Assembly (NCBI GenBank): GCA_009699165.1 | Contig: WLOR01000048.1 | Coordinates: 1-10,944, forward strand | DNA length: 10,944 nt | DNA from: Actinomycetota bacterium | GTDB taxonomy: Bacteria > Actinomycetota > Actinomycetes > Nanopelagicales > Nanopelagicaceae | Direction of reading: 5' to 3' | In this document: positions 1 to 5,860 of the stretch, piece by piece | Layout of the letters: every line of letters begins with the position of its first letter | Numbering within the stretch: the stretch's first letter is position 1 | Translations under genes and position numbers: made by a program | Notes under the pieces: generated by a model | What the model saw: the letters and a program-made list of their open reading frames with translations, nothing else | The model's database searches: none | Told to the model about the DNA's origin: nothing

Positions 1-65
1 CGACCCTTGCGGCGAATGACTTTGCACTTATCGCAAATCTTCTTAACGCTTGGATTAACCTTCAT
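1..65 (-). CDS. rpmJ: 50S ribosomal protein L36, partial (C-terminus beyond left edge)
   Basis: Only the first 21 codons are inside the window. They read MKVNPSVKKICDKCKVIRRK, followed by GR, which is the conserved start of bacterial L36 (family form MKVRPSVKKICxxCKxIRRKG). The first two zinc-ligand cysteines of the C-x2-C pair are visible at residues 11 and 14; the second half of the zinc site lies off the edge. L36 is a small zinc-binding protein of the large ribosomal subunit. It starts with ATG at 65, with an AAGGAG ribosome binding site nine bases upstream, and follows infA after a 17-nt gap, the normal infA-rpmJ arrangement that continues into rpsM-rpsK in other actinobacteria. The Cys-containing (C+) form implies a zinc-dependent L36. 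Identification is secure despite truncation. Confidence 0.95.
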   Translation of the reverse strand, partial: MKVNPSVKKICDKCKVIRRKG

Positions 66-82
66 GTCGTTGTGCTCCTTCG

Positions 83-304
83 TTACTTATAACGATAAAT
101 AATTCGACCTTTTGTAAGGTCATACGGACTCATTTCCACGATCACACGATCTGCAGTCAAGATGCGAATGTAGTTCTTTCGCATCTTGCCACTTATGTGT
201 GCGAGGACTTTATGTCCATTAGTTAGTTCCACACGAAACATCGCGTTAGGTAAAGCTTCGGAAACGGTGCCTTCCATTTCGATGGCGCCATCTTTGCTAG
301 CCAA
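83..304 (-). CDS. infA: Translation initiation factor IF-1
   Basis: A 73-residue protein of exactly the family length, one S1/OB-fold domain spanning the whole chain. Diagnostic blocks are [16 protein letters not shown] (residues 13-28), [20 protein letters not shown] (30-49) and the C-terminal [17 protein letters not shown]-1 binds the A site of the 30S subunit and assists IF-2 and IF-3 in start-codon selection. Alignment with the usual MAKKDG N-terminus fixes the start at a TTG codon (304-302), because MASKDG follows directly and there is no in-frame ATG. A weak GTGGG-like ribosome binding site lies six bases upstream. It is followed by rpmJ. Upstream, where map is expected in actinobacteria, there is instead a GH3 glycosidase gene 142 nt away on the same strand. 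Identity is certain; the TTG start is well supported by homology. Confidence 0.97.
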   Translation of the reverse strand: MASKDGAIEMEGTVSEALPNAMFRVELTNGHKVLAHISGKMRKNYIRILTADRVIVEMSPYDLTKGRIIYRYK

Positions 305-446
305 TCTGTACCCACATCTCTGTTAATGCCTGAAACAAGCGAAGTTGTAGTTTAGAGGGCGGGCGCGAATAAGGGAAATCGGCCCCTTGAAACTACACGG
401 GTGTAACTCAGATCCAAGCCCTGCATCCACAAGGACCAGAATCAGG
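305..446 (-). promoter_or_regulatory. infA leader / nagZ-infA intergenic region with small inverted repeats
   Basis: These 142 bases separate the nagZ stop from the infA start and should hold the promoter of the infA-rpmJ ribosomal operon. I cannot assign a convincing -35/-10 pair. Visible structures are a short palindrome TACACGGGTGTA (394-405), a possible small hairpin with arms AAGGG (371-375) and CCCTT (384-388), and a GC-rich run near 356-366 (gggcgggcgcg). There is no hairpin followed by a T-run on the minus strand, so no clear terminator for the nagZ operon. The palindrome could be an operator or chance. Confidence 0.4.
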
Positions 447-466
447 CTATTTGGCTCGAATTCTGG
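436..466 (-). repeat. 7-bp inverted repeat straddling the nagZ stop codon
   Basis: CCAGAAT at 436-442 and ATTCTGG at 460-466 are perfect complements separated by 17 nt, with the nagZ stop codon (449-447) in the loop. On the minus strand the RNA could fold into a hairpin at the operon end. No U-tract follows, so it is at best a weak terminator or 3'-end stabiliser. A 7-bp stem with a long loop may also be chance. Confidence 0.25.
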
Positions 467-1874
467 CCGCAACCGCCTGGGCAATCACAGCCGAAGAGCC
501 AAATGCACGAATTAGATTCTTGGGAGCAAATTCCCGGGTTGGCCAGCCCATATCGATAAATATCGCCTCTGGGTATCGCTCATACAAACGCCTTAATGTG
601 GCAAGCAGTGGGGCATCGCGATAGGCATCCCTAAATGCGACGACTAATTTTTTAGTAGAAAGAGTTTCGGCATCACTTGCATGAATATCACACGAGATCC
701 CTACGGCGCGTAGTTCTCTATGCATTCCCCACGAAACATCACCTGCTGCGATAGTCGGCTTGGTTCCAATCTCTACCAAGTTAACGGCACCGGGTTCTAG
801 TTCCACCGAGCCAGAAATTTCAAATCCATGAATTAAATCTTTGAAGTCGACAGCAGCTGTTGCTAGGCCGCTGTATTTATTAGTTGAACGCCAAGAGATG
901 ATTCTTTTCTCTGACTCCTCGAGTGAATTAGTTGGCAATAAGCCTGAATCGACTGCCGTTTTAATCCAGTCAAAACTTGATGCCACAAAGGTAGATTGAT
1001 CTCCCATTCCGGAAAAACACAGCAAGTCTGCCCCAGCAGATAATGCTTTTAGTGCAGATTCATGGATTTTTGCTGGGCCACCGATTGCACCCATATCAAG
1101 TGCATCAGTTACGACCAAACCGTTAAATTTCAATACTCCACGTAAGTAGTCTCGTATCACTTTACTTGAGAGTGAGGCAGGGAGTTTTGCATCAAGTGCT
1201 TCTGCCACTAAATGGCCAATCATGACTGCAGAAACACCTGATTCAATTGCAAGCTTAAATGGGTATACATGTTGAGATTCATAATCAGCTAACGACATCT
1301 TTATGTGCGGCAAGTCATGATGGGAATCTTCTAAGACGGCCCCATGTCCGGGAAAATGTTTCACGCATGCGCCAACACCAGCATTTTGGAGGCCCTTGAT
1401 AGCCGCAGCTACATGTCGCGAAACAACATCAGTCGACATTCCAAAAGAACGAACACCGACAATTGGATTATTTTCAAATGCAACAACATCTGCGACCGGT
1501 GCATAAGTAATATCTATGCCTAACTCTCGCAAAATAGTCCCCATTGAGAAATAAGAACGGTATGTGAGGTTTTCATCATCGCATTGACCTAATAAGGCAG
1601 GTGTTGGATAACGGCTTCCCTCGCGCACAAAAAGCCGCGTTACATCGCCGCCTTCCTCATCTATTGATACAAGCACCTCGGGGTTATAGCTACGGAGCTC
1701 TTCAATTAATTTTGTAGCGGCTTCAAAATTCGGAGTATTCGATGCAAAAAGTGTGACAGACCCTAAACCATTTTCCAGCCAAGGTTTGATCCATTCCGGA
1801 ACTACTGCTCCCCCAAAGCCTGGTGAAAAAGTGGAAAGAATCGTTCGATCAAGGGATGTTAGTGGTTTCATCAT
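447..1874 (-). CDS. nagZ: Glycoside hydrolase family 3 beta-N-acetylhexosaminidase (NagZ/DasD-like), cytoplasmic
   Basis: This 475-residue protein carries the NagZ-type GH3 signature: substrate-binding DEEGG (72-76, usually DQEGG), GVRSFG (140-145), KHFPGHG (172-178), the Asp-His dyad in DSHHDLP (183-189; D183 and H185 are the probable acid/base pair) and the nucleophile in VVTDALDM (D257). The TIM barrel occupies about 1-335. A further 130 residues form a probable truncated alpha/beta C-terminal domain, longer than single-domain proteobacterial NagZ (about 340 aa) and shorter than YbbD-type enzymes. No signal peptide is seen, so it should act in the cytoplasm, removing terminal GlcNAc from imported chitobiose-like or muropeptide fragments. 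It is the last gene of the ABC operon; its ATG overlaps the permease TAA by one base (TAATG). A second ATG three bases on (1871) is slightly better spaced from AAAGGG. Family certain; exact substrate inferred. Confidence 0.9.
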   Translation of the reverse strand: MMKPLTSLDRTILSTFSPGFGGAVVPEWIKPWLENGLGSVTLFASNTPNFEAATKLIEELRSYNPEVLVSIDEEGGDVTRLFVREGSRYPTPALLGQCDDENLTYRSYFSMGTILRELGIDITYAPVADVVAFENNPIVGVRSFGMSTDVVSRHVAAAIKGLQNAGVGACVKHFPGHGAVLEDSHHDLPHIKMSLADYESQHVYPFKLAIESGVSAVMIGHLVAEALDAKLPASLSSKVIRDYLRGVLKFNGLVVTDALDMGAIGGPAKIHESALKALSAGADLLCFSGMGDQSTFVASSFDWIKTAVDSGLLPTNSLEESEKRIISWRSTNKYSGLATAAVDFKDLIHGFEISGSVELEPGAVNLVEIGTKPTIAAGDVSWGMHRELRAVGISCDIHASDAETLSTKKLVVAFRDAYRDAPLLATLRRLYERYPEAIFIDMGWPTREFAPKNLIRAFGSSAVIAQAVAARIRAK

Positions 1875-2701
1875 TATCCCTTTACAGCTCCGGCGGTTAC
1901 ACCAGTAGCGATTTTATCTTGGATAAGTGAGAAGAAAATGACGACAGGAATCGCAGTCAAAGTCGATGCTGCCATTAGTGGGCCCCAGTCCGTTCCAAAT
2001 CTATTTGTAAATCCAGCTAACCATATTGGCATCGTTGCTTTGTCTTGGCTTGAAAGCAAAATATATGCCAATAGGAACTCATTCCATGCTTGAATAAATG
2101 CAAATATCGCGGTTGCAACTAAACCTGGTGCCATCAATGGAAATAGAACAAGGCGATATGCCTGTGGTTTTGTGCAGCCATCAACCAAGGCTGCCTCTTC
2201 TAACTCGGCAGGTATATTCACTAAGAAGCCACGGAGAGTCCACACAACAAATGGCAAAATAAAGGCGATGTACGTCAAGATGACGCCAGCTAATTTGTCC
2301 GTCAAATTTAGCTTAGAAAGTAAAAGATAGAGCGGAATTAGCAATGCAGATAATGGCAGCATTTGTACCATCAAAATACTTGCAACATATATCCGTTTGC
2401 CTTTGAACTTCATACGGGCGACAGCAATAGATGCAAATAGTGCTACAAACAGGCTGATAGTCACCGTAAAGAAAACCACTATCACTGAGTTAATGAGAGC
2501 TTTTGAAAATCCCTCTTTTGTCACTGCCTCCACATAATTTGATAGCGAAAATGAGTGAGGGAGAATCGTTGGTTTAGTTGAAAGGATGTCACCCTTAGGT
2601 TTGAATGAAGTAGTAACCATCCAATAAACAGGAAAGCCCATAAGAACAATCGCAAAAATCCCAGAAATATTCGCAAATATAGAGCTAGAGGTGCGTTTCA
2701 T
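1874..2701 (-). CDS. Carbohydrate ABC transporter permease, MalG type
   Basis: A 275-residue inner-membrane permease of the CUT1 (MalG) family. About six hydrophobic segments are visible (roughly 10-30, 72-95, 105-128, 138-160, 190-215, 243-260). The cytoplasmic EAA loop that docks on the ATPase is EEAALVDGCTKPQAYRLVLF (168-187), followed by WNEF (206-209). The C-terminus GVTAGAVKG is characteristic of MalG-like sugar permeases. The N-terminal PVYWMVTTSFK is also typical. It starts at ATG 2701, overlapping the MalF-type stop by four bases (ATGA), which indicates translational coupling, and its own stop overlaps the nagZ start. Position corresponds to dasC in the Streptomyces das locus. The substrate cannot be read from the permease; amino-sugar oligosaccharide is inferred from the neighbouring NagZ and regulator. 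No ATPase gene lies nearby. Confidence 0.92.
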   Translation of the reverse strand: MKRTSSSIFANISGIFAIVLMGFPVYWMVTTSFKPKGDILSTKPTILPHSFSLSNYVEAVTKEGFSKALINSVIVVFFTVTISLFVALFASIAVARMKFKGKRIYVASILMVQMLPLSALLIPLYLLLSKLNLTDKLAGVILTYIAFILPFVVWTLRGFLVNIPAELEEAALVDGCTKPQAYRLVLFPLMAPGLVATAIFAFIQAWNEFLLAYILLSSQDKATMPIWLAGFTNRFGTDWGPLMAASTLTAIPVVIFFSLIQDKIATGVTAGAVKG

Positions 2702-3612
2702 TCGTCGCCCATCCGCATCATTTGGCGTAAGTAATACCCAGTAACCCCGACTAAAGAAAATATCATGATGAGCGAAATAGCTGCGCCTTTTCCGTATTCA
2801 CTGAGCCCGAAGGATTTCTGGAAGGCATAAATTGCCATCGTGTAATACTCCGCCGATGGCCTGCTATCGAGGAATATCCAAATATGTGAAAAGATCTGAA
2901 AATCCCAGATAGTAGAAAGAGAAATCAAAATAATGTAGACTGGAAGGAGCATGGGAAGCGTAATATTTCTGAAAACTTGACGGGGATTCGCACCGTCGAT
3001 CTCGGCAGCCTCAATCAGATCTTTTGGAACTTGTGTTAAAGCTGCATAAATACTGATTGTAATGAAAGGCAGAGCGCCCCACGCGACGCATCCTCCAATT
3101 ATAAGGAAGCCAGAGAATGTATTAACAAAATAGTTGTGGTTATCCATTTCAAAGCCTAGAGAGTTTATGAGAGCGGTAACAATGCTGAAATTGAAAGAGA
3201 AAAGCCAGCGCCAAACTGAGATTGAGACCAACTGTGGCATTGCCCAAACTAATATAAGCACTCCATTTAATGCTTTACGGATTAGCGGGTGCATATTCAC
3301 CATTAGATGTGCGAGCCAGGCTCCAACAATTATCGATACTGCAACCATCCCTGCAGTAAAAATCAGAGTTCGTTCTAAAATCTTCCAAAACTCAATATCT
3401 GTGAAAGTTTCCTTGAAATTATCCAATCCGACGAAAACGCCTTTGCCAGCGATTATCTCTGCCAACCCGTATCTTTGAAAAGATAAAGAAATTAATTTGT
3501 AAACTGGAAATCCAAGAATTAAGACAAGTGCGAGCAAACTTGGTGCGATGAGCAGGTAGGGCCATGGCTTAAAAGTGCGTGGCTTTTGCAACCGATCCAC
3601 GCTAGTAGTCAA
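2698..3612 (-). CDS. Carbohydrate ABC transporter permease, MalF type
   Basis: A 304-residue CUT1 permease of the UgpA/DasB type, without the extra N-terminal domain of enterobacterial MalF. It opens with WPYLLIAPSLLALVLILGFP, a typical first membrane segment (17-36), and has about six hydrophobic segments overall. The EAA loop is EAAEIDGANPRQVFRNITLP (201-220), contacting the ATPase. The start is a TTG at 3612, chosen because a strong GGGAGG ribosome binding site lies six bases upstream; GTG at codon 5 is too far from it. A perfect 17-bp hairpin lies between this gene and the upstream binding-protein gene. It overlaps the MalG-type permease by four bases, and the two should form the heterodimeric channel. 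Substrate inferred only from context. Confidence 0.92.
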   Translation of the reverse strand: MTTSVDRLQKPRTFKPWPYLLIAPSLLALVLILGFPVYKLISLSFQRYGLAEIIAGKGVFVGLDNFKETFTDIEFWKILERTLIFTAGMVAVSIIVGAWLAHLMVNMHPLIRKALNGVLILVWAMPQLVSISVWRWLFSFNFSIVTALINSLGFEMDNHNYFVNTFSGFLIIGGCVAWGALPFITISIYAALTQVPKDLIEAAEIDGANPRQVFRNITLPMLLPVYIILISLSTIWDFQIFSHIWIFLDSRPSAEYYTMAIYAFQKSFGLSEYGKGAAISLIMIFSLVGVTGYYLRQMMRMGDE

Positions 3613-3638
3613 TTAGGGCCTCCCATAGAAAATATGTT

Positions 3639-3682
3639 GTGAGGAGATGCGACTTTCCCTCGAACAAGTCGCATCTCCTCAC
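3639..3682 (-). repeat. Perfect 17-bp hairpin between binding-protein and permease genes
   Basis: Arms 3639-3655 (GTGAGGAGATGCGACTT) and 3666-3682 (its exact complement) flank a 10-nt loop. The structure starts 21 nt after the stop of the binding-protein gene and ends 26 nt before the permease start. On the minus-strand transcript the hairpin is followed by AACATATTTTC, which is not a clean U-tract, so complete termination is unlikely. Intercistronic hairpins in this position in sugar ABC operons (as in malE-malF) commonly protect the upstream mRNA or give partial termination, leaving more binding protein than permease. That role is inferred here; the palindrome itself is directly visible. 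Confidence 0.85.
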
Positions 3683-3703
3683 GCTTCCAAATTAGAACTG
3701 GTA

Positions 3704-4954
3704 CTAGTTAAGAAGTTTAGTTATTTCTTCAGATGCATCGGCAGCAGCCTTTGCAACTGTCTTCTTACCTGTGGCAATGTCGGCGAGCATTGTTTGAAGA
3801 GTATTTGCATTCTCAACATCAACCCACTTGATTGCACCTGGGACGAACCAGGAGTTCTTAGCTGCTGCTGCAACCGGAGCTGCAGGACCAGTAATGAGAC
3901 TAAGCATTCTTGTGTTGTTTGGAATCGCACCGCTTAGAGCGATGGTCTTCATCTGTGTTGCATTTGTGTAGTAGCGAATCCAAGTAGCTGCAAGCTTTGC
4001 GCTTGGCGCATAGCTTGGGACTGCAAGGTTGGATCCACCTAGGAATGCAGGTGAAGCTTTGCCAGCCTTAACAGAAGGCATTGGGAAGAAGGCCCAGTCA
4101 GTACCAATCTTTGGAATACAGCATGATTCCCAGCCATTTGAATATGACATAGCAACCTTTCCACCATTGAATACATCCCATTGAGCTGCTTCAGTTCCTG
4201 ACTTATCAGCCTTGGATAGAAGATCACTTACCTCTTTGAATCGATTCAACCCGCGAATTGCTGCATCTGAATCTAGTGAGCCGACCCACTTGCCACCAGA
4301 TTTTGTTGCAATAGCGCCACCTTCATCATAAACAAATGACATGGCTGCATACCAATACTTACCTGGTAGATAAACTGCTGAGAAATCTTTGTCAGTTCCA
4401 TACGCCGCCATTAACTTCTTGCCGGCTGCTAAGAATTCGGCATAAGACTTTGGAACAGAGATTCCTTGTGCTTTAAATAGTGAAGGGCGATACATGATTG
4501 CTCGTGCACCTGCATAGTAAGGCACTCCATACAACTTTCCATTGTAACTTCCTGCATCTGCAAGTGCTTTAAGCCAAGTTGCACTATTACCAAATGATGG
4601 CTTATAAGAACTGAGATCTGCAAGTGCGCCTGCAGCTGAATACTTCATAACTTCTGTGTTTCCAAACTCAACTACATCCGGACCTTTTTGGGCCACTAAT
4701 GCAGCATCAAGTTTCTTGAGGTGGTCTCCCCAAGTTTGGAATTCAACAATGACTTTTGTTTTTGGATAAGCAGCAGAAAAAGCTGCATTTGCATCTGCAA
4801 GTGCTGATCCGAAATCTTTCGCATCTGGCATTAGCCATACTGTGATTGAGCTCGGGGCAGCTGCTTGAGCAACGGTGCTTCCGGTAAATGCAACAGCGCT
4901 AACAAGGGCTGCAACACTTATGGCAGCAATTGATTTAGCACGAAGTGTGCGCAT
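3704..4954 (-). CDS. Sugar ABC transporter substrate-binding protein (family 1, DasA/MalE-like), Sec-secreted
   Basis: A 416-residue family 1 extracellular binding protein. The start is placed at ATG 4954 because GGAGG sits five bases upstream. The upstream in-frame ATG at 4966 includes that GGAGG in its own codons and would put four odd residues before MRTLRAK. The N-terminus is a classic Sec signal (MRTLRAK, hydrophobic core 9-25, cleavage near AQAA, 29-32) with no lipobox cysteine. Binding-protein blocks are TVWLMPD (38-44), KGPDVVEFGNTEV (90-102), NGKLYGVPYYAGARAIMYRP (138-157) and the tail AKAAADASEEITKLL. An adjacent cysteine pair (C278, C279) is unusual. It is the first gene of the operon, divergent from the GntR regulator and downstream of a dre-like site. 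The likely ligand is an amino-sugar oligosaccharide, inferred from NagZ and the DasR-like regulator; glucosides are an alternative. Confidence 0.9.
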   Translation of the reverse strand: MRTLRAKSIAAISVAALVSAVAFTGSTVAQAAAPSSITVWLMPDAKDFGSALADANAAFSAAYPKTKVIVEFQTWGDHLKKLDAALVAQKGPDVVEFGNTEVMKYSAAGALADLSSYKPSFGNSATWLKALADAGSYNGKLYGVPYYAGARAIMYRPSLFKAQGISVPKSYAEFLAAGKKLMAAYGTDKDFSAVYLPGKYWYAAMSFVYDEGGAIATKSGGKWVGSLDSDAAIRGLNRFKEVSDLLSKADKSGTEAAQWDVFNGGKVAMSYSNGWESCCIPKIGTDWAFFPMPSVKAGKASPAFLGGSNLAVPSYAPSAKLAATWIRYYTNATQMKTIALSGAIPNNTRMLSLITGPAAPVAAAAKNSWFVPGAIKWVDVENANTLQTMLADIATGKKTVAKAAADASEEITKLLN

Positions 4955-5155
4955 ACAAGCCTCCATAAAAGTTCCACGATCTTAAGAGGGTTCAAAAGAT
5001 CTAGTAGGACAGGTATAGACCAATTTTGAGAGATTGGCTAGTATCTGGCCAGGGAATACCTCTCAATTTTCTCCTTATCCCCCTCTCTCTGGGGCTTTGG
5101 GTTAGGTTATGCCTGACGGGAAAGTACCCCCCGAACAATCAGGTAGGTGGCGCAA
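4955..5155. promoter_or_regulatory. Divergent control region between binding-protein operon and gntR
   Basis: This 201-bp spacer must hold both promoters. For the minus-strand operon a candidate is -35 TAGCCA (5040-5035) and -10 TATACC (5017-5012) with 17 bp between, giving a leader of about 50 nt; each box matches its consensus at four of six positions. Besides the dre-like site there are inverted repeats CCAAT/ATTGG (5020-5024/5033-5037), CTGGCCAG (5045-5052) and GTAT/ATAC (5041-5044/5056-5059), possible further operators. For gntR a weak -10 such as TAGGTT (5103-5108) is possible, with no good -35. Near 5080-5094 CCCC and GGGG flank TCTCTCT. Confidence 0.45.
5009..5024 (-). promoter_or_regulatory. 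dre-like GntR/HutC operator (DasR-type)
   Basis: On the minus strand this reads ATTGGTCTATACCTGT. It matches the DasR-responsive element consensus ACTGGTCTAGACCACT, as I recall it, at 12 of 16 positions, including the whole TGGTCTA half and the ACC of the other. It sits 55 nt upstream of the binding-protein start and would overlap the candidate -10 box TATACC, a geometry suited to repression. The regulator gene starts 132 nt away on the other strand. Binding by this regulator is inferred. Confidence 0.6.
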
Positions 5156-5860
5156 ATGGCAAAAGAAGAGGTCAGAAAACAGTTTCGGCTGGCCGACCTT
5201 TTGCGCACTGAGATCTCTGAACTAGCCACCCATGACCCTATTCCAGGTGAACGTGCACTAGCCGAACGATTTGGAACATCACGCGTAACGATTCGGCAGG
5301 CTCTAGCGCTGCTCCAAGATGACGGTTTAATTTACACGGTGCATGGTGCAGGCTCCTTCGCCGCACCTCCTCGTGTTATCAAGCAGATGAAACTTTATTC
5401 CTTTACGCAAGAGATGAAACAGCGAGGCTTGAAACCATCGACAAAACTTATTAGCGCGCAGTTGATAGACGATGATGAAAAAGCTGTTGATGACTTTATC
5501 GTTGTTAGCGAGCCCGCATATCGTATTGAACGATTACGTTTAGGTGACTTAGAGCCGCTATCTTTAGAAATTACATACGTTAACCAAAGTATTGCACCAA
5601 ATCTACTTGATCACGATCTAACTAAATCTCTGTACCACATTCTTGAGAGTAAATACGGACAAGAAGTTTTTAGCGCAGATGAGCACTTAACACCAATTAT
5701 TGTTGATAAAGAGATTTCAAAGTTGCTGAATGTTCCGGTTGGAAGCGCAGCGATTAGGACACAAAGGACTGGATATAACATACGGGGGGAAGAAGTTGAG
5801 AGATCAATTTCGATTCGCCAAGGGAATCGTTGGGATTTTAAGTACTCGATTCGAATTTAA
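5156..5860 (+). CDS. GntR-family (HutC subfamily) transcriptional regulator, DasR/NagR-like
   Basis: A 234-residue regulator with an N-terminal winged helix (IPGERALAERFGTSRVTIRQ at 29-48, wing ending HGAGSFAA at 63-70) and a C-terminal UTRA ligand-binding domain (about 78-234; markers YSFTQEMKQRGLKP, YRIERLRLGDLEPLSLEITY, ending GNRWDFKY). These are HutC-subfamily features; DasR and NagR of this group sense GlcN-6-P or GlcNAc-6-P and control amino-sugar uptake. I chose ATG 5156, which has AGGTGG five bases upstream; an in-frame GTG at 5147 would add three residues but has its AGG too close. It is the only plus-strand gene here, divergent from the ABC-nagZ operon, whose dre-like operator it probably binds. 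Its stop codon overlaps the stop of the converging MFS gene. DasR-type function is inferred from architecture, synteny and the operator. Confidence 0.88.
   Translation: MAKEEVRKQFRLADLLRTEISELATHDPIPGERALAERFGTSRVTIRQALALLQDDGLIYTVHGAGSFAAPPRVIKQMKLYSFTQEMKQRGLKPSTKLISAQLIDDDEKAVDDFIVVSEPAYRIERLRLGDLEPLSLEITYVNQSIAPNLLDHDLTKSLYHILESKYGQEVFSADEHLTPIIVDKEISKLLNVPVGSAAIRTQRTGYNIRGEEVERSISIRQGNRWDFKYSIRI

Noticed and set aside
3134..3478. Plus-strand open frame opposite the MalF-type permease, and similar frames at 3647-3937, 7808-8098, 9523-9810, 10254-10544 and 10462-10728
   Set aside because: They are antisense to genes with clear family motifs, have no family-like composition or ribosome binding site, and follow from the codon use of the real genes.
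4955..4966. Earlier in-frame ATG (4966) for the sugar-binding protein
   Set aside because: The GGAGG ribosome binding site lies inside the four extra codons, five bases before ATG 4954, and the signal peptide starts naturally with MRTLRAK.
5026..5211. Plus-strand open frame across the divergent control region as a small gene or leader peptide
   Set aside because: It runs through the promoter region and into gntR in another frame, with no ribosome binding site; the sequence looks non-protein-like.
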